NCBI RefSeq assembly: GCF_902806685.2
Contig: NC_048536.1
Span: 6,696,001 to 6,760,000, forward strand
DNA length: 64,000 bases
Source of the DNA: Maniola hyperantus
Taxonomy: Eukaryota; Arthropoda; Insecta; Lepidoptera; Nymphalidae
Direction: 5' to 3'
Of the stretch, positions 21,816 through 33,002 are shown one piece after another (position 1 is the first letter of the stretch; every line of letters begins with the position of its first letter). The notes beneath the pieces were generated by a model. The model worked only from the letters and a program-made list of their open reading frames with translations, searched no databases and was not told the origin of the DNA. A program made the translations under genes and the position numbers.

Positions 21816-22670
21816 TAAAGGTTTTTTTAATAGACTAGCGTTTTGCTGTGGTCAAACATGCTGGCAAGGGAAGATGCGGCCAGAGGAACGTGCTTGCCTA
21901 GAAGATGTCAAGTCACTCTTGACTTGAGGGTAGGTAAGTATATCAAAAATGGAGAGGAAAATTACTGACGCCGGAAGAGCATTTCATATCCTAGCGGCAG
22001 CGGTACCCACACATTATTATAAAATGGAATGTTAATATTATAGTTGTATGTACTTAATAGACTGCTAACTACCTTAAATTAACGAAAATAAAATACTAAG
22101 TTAATATACAAATCAATTTAAGGTTTTGAAAAACTACATGTGCGTGACTCGGCAGGCGCCGCGAGGTCGCCTTGGCGTACAATTGTGTAGGTGGTCCTAG
22201 ATGCGCCGACCAGTTAACCTCGACCTCAGGCAACTTTACGGTCTTCCTTTATCAGATGACAATAAACAAGAACGGAGGGTCAACTTGAACTGGTGAGTGC
22301 CTACGGGGCTAATACGAGTAGAGCACGCGTATGGAAATTACAGTGGAATCAATCACGAACTACCCAAATATGTTACACAGACAGTACAAACAATGTCTGC
22401 CTTACTTAATGGTTTTCCTATACAGATGCTATCGAACTTTCATTAGCCTCATTAACATAAAAATATGATAACCTATATCGCTTTAGGCATATTTTTTTTA
22501 CATTAACACTTCTTCGCATTCATTTTGGCAAGGGCTTAGAAAAATGGCACTTCATAGCTTAGGTAAGTTTAATGCAAGAGAAGAATAGTAAATAGGATGT
22601 TTTAATAAAACTGAAATTGAACTAATGTAATACTTGTATCCGGTAATGTGACATTTACATTTAACAATAA
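21816..22670. other. No feature recognised
   Basis: No recurrent repeat or coding signal. Confidence 0.4.
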
Positions 22671-22894
22671 CTAGCTGATGCCCGCGACTTTGTCCGCGTG
22701 GAATTAGGTTTTTTAACTCTCTCTTGGAAACTCTTTGATTTTCTGAGATAAAATGTAGCCTATGTCACTCTCCAGGTTCTTATCTATACCCATGCAAGAA
22801 ATCACGTCAATCTGTTGCACCGTTGCGACGCGATTAAAGGACAATCAACAAACCAATAATCAAACACACTTTCACATTTATAAAAGGGTACTGA
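22671..22894 (-). mobile_element. HEL-B variant
   Basis: CTAGCTGATGCCCGCGACTT at the left is the 3' end in reverse. The variant is told from HEL-B proper by GTTGCGACGCGATTAAAGGA and the end GGGTACTGA. Sister copies, all on the same strand, lie at 57239, 59400 and 63439. Confidence 0.75.
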
Positions 22895-23529
22895 TTAAAT
22901 ATGTATGCCACGTTACCGTTAATTAATGTAAATGTTACGTACAAGTTATTGTTAAGATTATTTTGATTTCTCTTTATGTAAACAACTAATATACTGCTTG
23001 GCTTCAACATATATTTTACTGAATCCCTCCAAGATAGGTTTAAAAGCAGTGAAGCTTCAATTTTATTATTCCACATGAATTACACAAAGATGAGTCCGTA
23101 AAATCCATCAAATTTTAAAGTTATTTAAAGGCACGGTGTCCAATTCTCAGAAATACCTACTTAGAAATGTATGGTTTTATGATTTAGGCATAGTTTCTAG
23201 GAAATACTTGATCATAATGGTTTTAATATGGTAGAGCTGATATTGAACACACATAAAATCAGATAATAAAATCCACATCAGAAAATTCAAAATCACTTAC
23301 GTTTCAGGGCGCAACCGGCAGGCGGTGATCCTAGTATCCCAATAAAAATGTAAATGCTTCCAATAAAATTTTGCTTTGAAGTAGTAGCGGTGGCGGTTGG
23401 CTTTGATCTCATCTGTTATAATCGAGGCTTTGTTAGACCGGAGTGTGTGCGACCCAATCATCGCGAATAGGTTTTTGATCCCTGATGGCTGGTACTACTC
23501 GCTGTCTTTGGAAATTACCACCTGTGTGC

Positions 23530-23569
23530 ATCCATTGATCCTTACTCATCTTAGTAAGGATCAATGGAT
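23530..23569. repeat. Perfect 17-bp hairpin, 6-base loop
   Basis: ATCCATTGATCCTTACT and AGTAAGGATCAATGGAT are exact reverse complements around CATCTT. Confidence 0.9.
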
Positions 23570-23591
23570 CACTTTGTGTAATTATTATTCA

Positions 23592-23800
23592 TACTAACCA
23601 TATAAATCGAAAAGTGTATGGCCTGGCTGTCTGTCTATCTACCTGTTTGTCTGTCTGTCTGTTTCCTTTTTACGGCCTATTCGTTGAACCAATTTTGACG
23701 AAATTTAGTACAGAGATACCTCGCTTGCATTCCTGAGACGGGCAAAGACTATTTTTATCGCGAAACGAGCTCCCACGAGGTTTTAAAAATCTAGAATCGC
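23592..23800 (+). mobile_element. HEL-B copy, diverged
   Basis: It shows CATATAAATCGAAAAGTGTA, a GTCTGTCTGTCTGT tract, GACGAAATTTAGTACAGAGA and CCCACGAGGTTTTAAAAATC in the expected order. The 3' hairpin has gone. Confidence 0.65.
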
Positions 23801-23866
23801 GCGGTTACCATCTATCAGCGCCATCTATTATTTACATAAAAATAATCCTAACATTGTTAATAATAA

Positions 23867-24640
23867 AGATCACCGAAGACCAAGCTCCGAATTTACGGAG
23901 CCTATGTCCGCTCACGGTTGACGTATGCGGCCCCAGCCTGGTACTCACTCTGCTCAGAGTACCAGAGACGCCGCCTACAGGTCCAACAAAACAAGTGCCT
24001 GCGCCCAATCGTGGAAGCTCCGAGGTACGTGAGGAACGACGTCATCCACCGCGACCTCAAGACGCCCACCGTGGAGGAGTACGTCCGCACACTCGCGCGG
24101 CGCATGTTTGCGCGCGCGGACAACGAACCGTACGAGCACCTCCACGGCATCGCTCCACTCATTCCTAGACCGCCGACCGGGCGTCAACTACCTCGTGAGC
24201 TCCTGCGATCGCCATCATTGTCGCAGAACGCAAATGATCCAAGCGACGACGATTACGACGACGCGAGACCCACCGGACTTGACCTCGTCTCCGCGCTCGA
24301 CGGCGAACTTAAGCGCCGTCGCGCGGAGACCGACCTCGGATTGACGACCCTGGACCGAAAACATCTCCGCGCGCGATAGTGCGAACGCCGCCGCCCGCGC
24401 GCGGAGAACAAACAAACAGAACAAGTCCCCTAGGGCCATAAGCCAAGATTGGCAGGCCCAAGTCGGTGTAATTCCGACTTAAAAATTGTCACCAGGGCAC
24501 AAAGTTGCCCTGCGCCCCACCCGGGTAAGGAGGCCATGCCTCGAGGCCCGTACCCCCGCTTGGCCGTTCCGGCCAAACGGAGAAGACCTGCAAGTAGTAC
24601 TAAAGATGTAGTTTTATTAAAAAAAACTAATCGCTGTTTC
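23867..24640 (+). mobile_element. 5'-truncated Jockey-like LINE, 3' end
   Basis: An open frame at 23867-24379 codes for the C-terminal end of a non-LTR reverse transcriptase. The peptide begins KLRIYGAYVRSRLTYAAPAW, followed by the motif QQNKCLRPIVEAPRYVRND and PTVEEYVRTLARRMFARAD. This pattern is typical of Jockey-clade elements, where it lies after the RT domain. The tail of the protein is acidic then basic and ends at the TAG at 24377. The GC-rich 3' untranslated part continues to an A run near 24625. The 5' end joins AT-rich DNA at about 23866, so the catalytic YADD region is absent. The intact frame and the contrast in GC content suggest a fairly recent copy. Antisense frames here are shadows. 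Confidence 0.85.
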
Positions 24641-25184
24641 CAATGATCAAATTACCTATACATAGCTTCTTGTGCAATAAGAAATCAACTTTGAGCATTA
24701 AATCCTGAAGTTGTTTAGTGAAAGTTTGAAATATTAGTTAAATAGTTAAGTATAGAAAAAGAAGAATAACTTGTGGTTTGTAAAATAGCCACAACTTTAT
24801 CTCCGACTCTTCAAATATGTTGATACGTTTGCTTGGTAACAGTATTGGTTTGTTTACCAATGAATCAATGTCTTAAACATATCTCACATTTGCATCTTAT
24901 CAACTTATTCATAGAATAATAAACTGAAGATGTTCCGGGGGGCGGAAGAATTTCAATATGTATAATGTTATTCAGGATGATTCTTTGAGGTCGGGTCGGA
25001 CACAGAGCATTTGAATAAACCGATATCACGGAACCGAACAAAATATTGTCCGTAGGTCGCTGTTTAGTCTTACCCCGGTAAATATTATGTTTTGCTTCCA
25101 TAGGACGCCAGACGCAGCGTTATTAGATGCGAGACAATATATACAATTTACCCAGTATAAACTGTTTTTATATTCATATAAAAA
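24641..25184. other. No feature recognised
   Basis: AT-rich, no recurrent repeat seen. Confidence 0.4.
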
Positions 25185-25348
25185 TTGCGGATTCGAACCT
25201 TCGTCTTCTGGATTCGCGCCCCACGTCTTGACCGCTACGCCACGATTCGCTAGCTGCCAGTGACGCAATTTGTGATATGTATGTTCACTCAGTTAAGTTC
25301 AGTAAGCTGAAGCGACTATTAATGCCATCTAGTAGCGACACTTTGCCG
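25185..25348 (-). mobile_element. SINE-3, tRNA-like, left arm of an inverted pair
   Basis: On the minus strand GTGGCGTAGCGGTCAAGACG is the A-box region and GGTTCGAAT (25191-25200) the B box. It follows the words CGCTACTAGATGGCA and GTCACTGGCAG. The same order is found in reverse at 25484-25640. Confidence 0.7.
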
Positions 25349-25483
25349 TTATCGAAACTAAGTACTTTCAAAGGCCCATATTACAATGCATGCTCTTTGA
25401 ACGAGAAATGACATATTTTTAGAATTAAATGTTAGTGTATTCATAAATTTCCTTGAAGTGTAGATAAAAAGTAAATATGTAAC

Positions 25484-25640
25484 TGCAAGTGTCGCTACTA
25501 GATGGCATCAACAGCCGCTTTAGTACTGAGTGAACATACATATCACGAATTTCGTCACTGGCAGTAAGCGAACCGTGGTCGGTGGCCTAGCGGTCAAGGC
25601 ATCGGGCACGAACCCAGAAGACGTACACCTTTGTTACCTG
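25484..25640 (+). mobile_element. SINE-3, right arm of an inverted pair
   Basis: Matches 25185-25348 in reverse: GTGTCGCTACTAGATGGCAT, GAGTGAACATACATATCACG, GTCACTGGCAG, then GGCCTAGCGGTCAAGGCATC. The tRNA-like part is more worn and its B box is lost. The end at 25760-25811 (ATTTATGATATTAGTATAGA) resembles the start of HEL-B in reverse. Confidence 0.7.
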
Positions 25641-25811
25641 TTATCTCCCAAAGACACCATAACCCAAACTTCATAGTCGATGATCATTCCGCCCTACGAC
25701 GGGGACAATAGGTACGCAGAGAAACTTTCTACTTTTACAAAATAACAAAGGTCTGGCACGCGCCAGCAAACAAACAGACACATTTTTATATTTATGATAT
25801 TAGTATAGATA

Positions 25812-27861
25812 TGGAAGTATGGATGTCAACCTATAAAAATGAGCTTTATATATTCAACTTCTGCATAATCATTGCGCAAATTCATACGTAGCGTAAGTAC
25901 AGGTGTGTAAATACTTATTATAACTACCACAACAACGATAAAGTCGGAATTATCATGTATCACAATATTTGCTTTGTTCTAGCTCTTGTTCGCATTCATT
26001 ATTCACTGTAAGTAATTAAGGTAGAATATGTTATCAGGTATCGCGATTTGTCACTAGAGGGAGGGCTGTTAATCTCTGATTACGCGGACTCGGCAAATCC
26101 GTTGCCCGATGAGCGGCCGCCGTTACACTCTGTACTCGCACTTACATTTATAGACCAAGAGCAGATGGCATAAAATCCATACTTACATACTTCGTACATA
26201 TAAAATTATGAGAATATAATTATGTCTGTTAACTTTCAGTTTCTGGGTATACATTGCAAATGTCAATCGCATCATATCAAATACATGCGCTACCTTTGTG
26301 ATTTTCAAAATCGGTAGTCAAAAAATGACAGTTCATTTTTTAAACTAGATAGGTAGCTATCGAATTTGCATTGGATCATGTGATACGATCGAGATTTACA
26401 TTTTATATCCTGAAACAACGAAAAGTTAACTTATCTTTGTCCACGAGACAAACTCTTGGCACATGAATTCTATGCAAAACATGTAAAAGGCATCAGTTAA
26501 TATCTACTATTTTTGAATATTATTGATGTTTTATTTTATATTTTAATAATTTTCGAGGATTCGAAAGGACGTTTAGCGAAAGATGTGTTAGGAAACCCAC
26601 AGGTAAGATTGCTTCATAACCATAATTAATTAACATTGAACCTTTTTTCTGCATATAGAGCTATAGGTACTATGAAAATAAAGCGATCACCAGCTCTTAG
26701 CCTACAATGCCCTGCCAGATGAAAGATAAACATTTGACGTGCGGATAGAGTAAATCTGTATTCTTGTCACACGGACCGGGTTAATTCAATAGCTGATTGG
26801 ATTTTGGGGCGCTGATCTCAAGGGCTATTTACACGTGACTGCGAGTGTCTTCCATGTTTGACACTTTTGTGGACCGCCGATACTTTTACACTACAGACAC
26901 TGAAGGATTTAGGATAGCAATCTGTGATCAACTACTGGTTTGAATATGTGCATATAATTATTGTTACTTGACTTTTATTTATATATCCCTCTGGCTATGA
27001 TATAATTTAAGATTTAGTACCAATTTATCAATACTAAATGCATCGACATAGAATCTCAAATAAAACTATAATAAAATAATTAATTAAAAATAAAATAATA
27101 AAATAATTATTGTTACAATGTTCAACTTACCCTGTTGATTATAAAGGTTCTCTAATTAGTATACTATTATAATAATGAATAAGTATATTATTTCTCTGTC
27201 AGTAAATATTATTTATTATTATTTATTTATTTATTATTATTTATCTTATAGTAGAAATATGGTAAATAAGCAGGAATATGCACCGGCAACAAACCTAAAA
27301 AAGGAAACCTATATTTTTTTATTGGAGCTCATATGATCCCTTTATATTTTATTGTTATAGGGGGTAACCCTGCTATGAGTCGCTATGGTAATGTGGGAAT
27401 AGCCTTATTATAAAGCATCTTGTGTTGACACTGCATTGTTGCGGCATTCTCTATTTATTGAGCTGATTTGTTTGCATCGCATCGCCTTTGAGTCGCCTCC
27501 GAGGGGAGGCTGGATTGTAATTGAGAGAGCTGCGTAACTGCTAAATTGTGCTCACTTCGGTGATTGTGGTTCGACTGAGCTTTATTACCTACAGTCTGTG
27601 TTCCCAGTATTCCAATATCAGAGAACTGAACCGTTCACGAGGTAAACGGCCTAATAGAGCTGGCGTTGGTGCAAAAATGTGCTCGAATTTGCAGTTTAAA
27701 CTAAATTATTCTCGTTATTACGTATGGCACATAATCTACTGCGAGTTTTAAGGTCACCGCACACAGCCGCAAGTGGCGCAATGTTAGGAGACAGTAAAAT
27801 AATGAAGTTTCAATCAGTTTTGACTGTTCTTCTGACCGTCTGCTGTAAAACCATAGCCATT
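25812..27861. other. No gene recognised; AT-rich patch 27050-27250
   Basis: About 2 kb. The patch is built of A/T words such as AATAATAAAATAATTATTG and TATTTATTATTATTTATTTA. No frame with protein character and no family seen elsewhere in the window. Confidence 0.4.
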
Positions 27862-28306
27862 TTTCCGTACTACAGTCGTATTTTTCGACACTTTGTACGA
27901 TAATTCAAAAACGAATAAAAATAAATAAAAATCTGTTTTAGAATGCACAGGTAAAGCCCTTTCATATAATACCCCACTTGATATAGTTATCCTACTTTGA
28001 AAATTGAAAATACCTACTTAGGTACTAATCTTTAGTTCATGACCACAATTTTTTTTGTTTGATGTAACCCTAAATTCACGGTTTTCAGATTTTTCCCCTT
28101 TATATGTCTGCTATAAAACCTACCTAACTACCAAATTTCTATTCAATCATTATTCTAAGTTAACGGGAAGTACCCTGTAGGTTTCTTGACAGACCGACAG
28201 ACAGACAGTCAGACAGACAGACAGACAGACTGACAGACAAACAGACAAACAACAAAGTGATCCTATAAGGGTGCCGTTTTTCCTTTTGAGGTACAGAACC
28301 CTAGAA
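27862..28306 (-). mobile_element. GTC element, nearly full
   Basis: The reverse of 17323-17758, from CGTACTACAGTCGTATTTTT through a long GACA tract (28194-28240) to TTTTGAGGTACAGAACCCT. The GC-rich end is missing. Confidence 0.85.
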
Positions 28307-28742
28307 ACCTTTCAGACAGAATTCTGTACATTTCAACAGTATCAGAAATAATAGAAAAGAATTAAAAAAATAGATACGTGGGTAATGCACCTACTTAGTA
28401 ATAAAATAATTTAGTACAGACACCTATAAATTGTAGGCAAAAGTGAGTAGGTATAAAGTTAAAAGTGGTAAGGATCACTTGGAGCTAATCTTGGGGATCA
28501 TGAATGAATTTTAATATTTCCTAGTGTTCTCTAGAGTACCTTTGCGGAAGACTTTGCTCTATTAAATATTAATCTACTGCAAGAAATACTACAGTAATTA
28601 ACTATGACTAATTGTACCTACAAATTTCGCTTTTAATATTTAAAGACACCAATTACTTTGTGCCCTTCTTTCTTGTTTATTTTTTCTACATTGAGGTAAA
28701 AATAAATATGATATCTGTGATAAATAATAAGCATTTGACCGC
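28307..28742. other. No feature recognised
   Basis: AT-rich; part of it may be the tail of the following SINE. Confidence 0.35.
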
Positions 28743-29007
28743 GATTTCACCTGCGGGTAAGTGACGATGGTAGCGGGACCAGTAGGATTACGGCTGTAGG
28801 TTTCTGTACTCAGAATCGTATCGGAACGCTGAATCTCTCTGCGGCACGGCATTGCCCGTAGGCGTAGGATTGTAACTACCCATGGCCAGAACTTCCCACA
28901 AGACCAGACCTAAGCCAATTTTGAAATTTTATGCTCCTAACCGAGAATCGAACCCGAGTCCTCCTACTTATAAGACCACCGCTAACCACTAAGCTAGAGA
29001 GGTCGTC
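28743..29007 (-). mobile_element. SINE-4, tRNA-derived
   Basis: On the minus strand the head GACGACCTCTCTAGCTTAGT carries an A box TAGCTTAGTGGT (ending at 28996) and a B box GGTTCGATTCTC (28943-28954), properly spaced for Pol III. The body GCCATGGGTAGTTACAATCC and CAGCGTTCCGATACG leads into an AT-rich tail. A second copy of the body is at 46495-46630. Confidence 0.75.
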
Positions 29008-29101
29008 AAACATATTTATCTAGGGTCAAGCTTTTGGGCTGGGCCTTGATGAGTCAGTCAGTGAGTCCGGACTTTAGTGAGTCAGTGTGGCTAATTCCTT
29101 T

Positions 29102-29232
29102 GTACACAATCTCTAAACTAAACTAAAATATCACGTCTAAATCTATTGCTATCCCTTTCATAATGTTGCTTGCGGAAAAGGAAAGCACTAGATTTAGACC
29201 TGTTAATTTAGTTTAGTTTAGAGATTGTGTAC
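29102..29232. mobile_element. Palindromic MITE
   Basis: The arms GTACACAATCTCTAAACTAA (from 29102) and its reverse complement (ending at 29232) extend to about 44 bp with a few mismatches. The spacer is about 43 bp. Confidence 0.7.
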
Positions 29233-29586
29233 TAGAGAATCGGCCTCATTATCAACCGCATATCTTTATATCGGAATCGGAAGATACGAATACGAAAGGT
29301 ACGGGTACAATAAAGTCGAGTGAGCGAGTAACAAACTGGATACATTTTTCAGTTGTGTACTCACCTTCCGAACGAACTTGTGAAAGAATGGGCGGGTTGT
29401 TTTACTACTGACCCACTTTGCTCCTAAGGGCAGGTGAAGTTTAGGCGAATCTATCATGTCTATAGATAGAGCAATACAAGAACGATTAATTTTGTATCTT
29501 CAGTAGGTAGGTATAGGAGCTTGGTATGTATGTGAATATTTTTGATTTACCAAAACTTCATTAGTTGTGTAGTTATTAATTAATTA

Positions 29587-29826
29587 CTAGATGGTGTCCG
29601 CGACTTCATCCGCATGGATTTAGGTTTTCAAAAATCCCGTGGGATTCTGTACCAGTTTCCATCAAAATTGGTTAAGCTTTTCACGGTTACATTTAACCGA
29701 TTTTAACAAAAAGTACACAGACACCATGCATCCCGGGGATGAACATAGACTACTTTTTATCCCGGAAAACCAATCAAAGGGTCAAGGGCCACGGGATTTT
29801 AATAAACCTAAATCTATACGCCGACG
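29587..29826. mobile_element. HEL-B fold-back rearrangement
   Basis: Left half (29587-29690): CTAGATGGTGTCCGCGACTTC and AAAAATCCCGTGGGA, minus orientation. Right half: AACCGATTTTAACAAAAAG, TTTTTATCCCGGAAAA and CCACGGGATTTTAATAAACC, plus orientation. The two halves of the same family face each other. Confidence 0.65.
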
Positions 29827-30671
29827 TACGATGAAGACGCAGATAGGTATACCTATGTATTGCCTAGTTACCTAAACGTATAATTTCGTATGAGTTTCTC
29901 TTACTTTTCGCTGAGAAATTGTTATGAAACATAGCCATATTGATTATGTAAAAACCTAATATATATTAATATAAAAATCTCTCTCAAATACTATAAAGAT
30001 GACAAACAAAATATAAAATTTTGTACGCACTAAATCTCGGAATGAATAGATGTGATATTATATTTTGTCTCATAACATGTGCGCCCCAGAAAGCTGTGCG
30101 GTATAAAGAATCCCCTAATCTAGTAAACAGGGCAAAATGACTCACTTCTCAGAAGGGCGCCACGTATTTGGCAGGGAACTTAATCTTTACGGGATAAAGT
30201 AAAAGGAGACATGACCCAGGTGGTACACCGGCGCGCGTAAATTGCGGGACCCTTTGTCTTTTTGTAACGCAAGGGCTTTATCGTTAATTATAGAAGTAAT
30301 GCTAATTTGAATAATCTAAGACTTACTTTTCATTAATTACCTTTTGCTGCTATCCTAAATTAAATTGCTAAGATGCATACATACAAAGGTGATCGTTTAC
30401 AAGGGCTGCCAGAGACGCTAAAAGGCGCACGAAGTGAATTTATCTTATACTAAAAATGCATTTACCATCAGCATCAAGGCCGTGGCCTCGATGACAGCGG
30501 GAAGCGAGGCGGGAGTGGCGACGAAAACAAGGCGGCCAATTCTCTGGTTATTGTGAGCCTTGCTGTGTGCGATCTGTGTGATAGAGAGCTACGCGACAGC
30601 AGCGACTCGCAACCGCGACACGCGACACTTGGGAGGGGACACTTACGCAATGCTTTGTATAGCATATCCAA
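29827..30671. other. No gene recognised
   Basis: The part near 30560-30620 is rich in CGCGAC words (GCGACTCGCAACCGCGACAC) that recur at 30764-30790 and in reverse at 30966-31000, so an old repeat surrounds the next features. Confidence 0.35.
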
Positions 30672-30745
30672 ACCTATATGTAAAATACATACATATATGT
30701 AAAATACATACATATATGTAAAATACATACATATATTTAAAATGT
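30672..30745. repeat. Tandem repeat, 19-bp unit
   Basis: The unit AAAATACATACATATATGT is repeated three times, with partial units at each side. Confidence 0.9.
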
Positions 30746-30812
30746 ATGGAGGGTATTTGATGCGAGCGACCGCGACATGCGACTCTTTGCATACAATCGC
30801 GTGGCACTTAGG

Positions 30813-30958
30813 GTGAGATCTAGAGAGCGCACTCTGACTTTGCTTAGACTTAAGACAGAGTTAAAAAGAGACATATGTACACCTCTCACATAAATCTGTT
30901 TCGTTTTAACTCAATCTTAAGTCTGAGCAAAATCAAAGTGCGCTCTATAGATCTTAGC
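30813..30958. mobile_element. Palindromic MITE
   Basis: The left arm GAGATCTAGAGAGCGCACTC and the right arm GAGTGCGCTC-like sequence (AAAGTGCGCTCTATAGATCT) continue inward as GACTTAAGACAGAGTTAAAA and its counterpart. The arms are about 52 bp. It is non-coding. Confidence 0.75.
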
Positions 30959-32734
30959 TTTATTGTCGCATGTCGCCGTCGCGCATCGCGGTTGCTACCG
31001 CAAAGTTTACTTATATACTAACTCTATAGCTAAAGTTGTTGAAACATGTTTCGAAAAGTTACATAAAATATTGCTATCTCTGCAGAGTAGGGATCTTGTT
31101 TTTTTTTTGTATTTCAGTATGATCTATTTATGTATTGCCGATTTGTTGAACGATCACGCAAAACAATCAAAGAATTAGCTTTTACATTACGCCTTAAGTT
31201 TTAATCGAGCAGAAATAAACGGGGAGCACATAAGGAATCCCCGGAACGGTTTTTCATGTTTATAACACAACATTAGCTAGCGGGCCGCGCAGTCCGGCGT
31301 AGTTGCTACGTGCGGCGTAATCGCCGGTCGTGGACGTCTGTGAAACACGGAAAACCGTTCAGACTACCACCCCAGTCTTCCCCCAGCTCCCACCCCACCA
31401 CTTTTACGATGAATCTTCGTTTCTCCGCATCAAGAAGTAATTTTAGTGTTCCTTTGCCGATTCAATGATAGCACTCGGCCTGATTGGTTAAGCCCCTCTT
31501 TGATTTAATTTCGGGTTAAGTTGCTCTGCGGTGAGCCCCGTGGGGATTCCGATACGGTACTGCTGACCTAACCGATACTTTTATCAGTTGCAGTTATGTT
31601 AATGTTAGCTTCGCCAGCGATTAGGTACCTTTCTATTTGGGTCGTTTCGGTCTTATAGTAAAAAGTTTTACGGGTTTGAACTTTAAAAACCTACTAAAAA
31701 ATAAAAATTGCTTCTACAATTGGAAAATGTGGTCTATTCACGCCAACCATTGCAAGTTTATGGACTTGCATTATTTCCAATTTAAGTAGAAACTTCATAA
31801 GCTTGTTTTAGCTTCGTATCCATTTCAGGCTCACCCAGGTCAGAGAGTAAGGAGTGTAATTTAAATAATATCTTTGATTCCTTCTTTTTAGATTGAGTGG
31901 GTACCTACTTTTCCTAAAATAGATACAGCATATTTTTTGGACACAATATGCTGGACCACCGCACCATATACGATCCTTCGCCTTTCGGAGGTCATCCCGC
32001 ACTATATTCGCTGGTGACTACTCAGTCTTCACATCTATTCCAGATGGGCATTTCCACTGTGATTTCCACAATAAGATTTTTTTGTTTTCTTAAAAATAAA
32101 TAACATGTAGAATGTAGATATCTAAGCTGAATAATAAGAAACACATCATGTCTTTTAGTGCATCAAGCACATTTTCGTTCCCCGAATTGAGCTACTCAAA
32201 AAATCCTTTTAAAATGGTTACTATTTTGAGCTATTCGTATTTCCAGAGCTCCATTTCGTAGCAGATGTGTCTCGCATGCATGTCAGTGCCGTGTATCGTA
32301 GCGTCCACGGGGCCAGTCGTCATGAATACGTAATACAAGGGCAGGACGCGAATTCTTTCGTTTATTATTCAATCATTCGTTCGGCGCGAGTCGGCTTTAA
32401 TTTCATGGCGGCTGGGCACGGTGCCCCGAGCGACAAGCGGCGTCCTAGTATGGAGATGAAATCTGTATTATGGAAGATAAATTGCCCTATCTCATTTAAT
32501 ATTAGTTTTCCCGTAGCTGCCCTGCATATCATCGCTAAGTGCTTTTTCGTACTTATAAAGAAAAATACATCTTCTTTTAAGAGTCCGTTTCCGCACGACG
32601 TTGTTCGTAAGACCACCTAACCAGAGTACCTAAGTACTTCTTCTACTTCTGTTCTGGATCGGTTGTACGTGAGAAAGAACAAGTATTGTATACCTACCAA
32701 GTATAATAATTGATGAATAATTTGGGTTTTATCT
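30959..32734. other. No gene recognised
   Basis: A GC-rich patch at 31275-31340 (GCGGGCCGCGCAGTCCGGCG) stands out. No reading frame here has clear protein character. Confidence 0.4.
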
Positions 32735-32995
32735 AATTACTATATAAATCATGACCGCGTGGAATGGTGCCAAGAATACTGGCTGCATTTCCGCGCTGGA
32801 CAGCCAGGCTGATCCGCTGCGCAAAAAATGAGCCAGCCCTTCTGTCACCAGTTGAGGCTATTAATCGCGGTGAAATGTCTCGTAAAAAATTTTTAGCACT
32901 AAGACTCCATGGCCCCAGGGTCTCCACGGCAAACGGCACAAAAATATAACTCTCTATAAGAGAGGCATACTTGCGCCAAATTTGGGTTTTCACTT
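32735..32995 (-). pseudogene. Retroelement coding fragment with open frame
   Basis: The minus-strand frame (about 87 codons) reads KYASLIESYIFVPFAVETLG, then DISPRLIASTGDRRAGSFFA and QRISLAVQRGNAASILGT. Related stretches occur in reverse-transcriptase-linked proteins of invertebrate retroelements, by memory; I cannot name the clade. Two further copies of the DNA, at 12780 and 63866, have the frame broken. Recurrence rules out a single-copy host exon. No RT catalytic motif is present. Confidence 0.6.
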
Positions 32996-33002
32996 TTTTC
33001 AA

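Noticed and set aside
23902..24439. Several long antisense frames of 70-86 codons
   Set aside because: They are shadows of the GC-rich LINE frame on the plus strand.
28194..28252. CRISPR-like or telomeric array
   Set aside because: It is a simple GACA tract in a known repeat; there are no spacers, and the insect telomere repeat TTAGG is not seen as an array.
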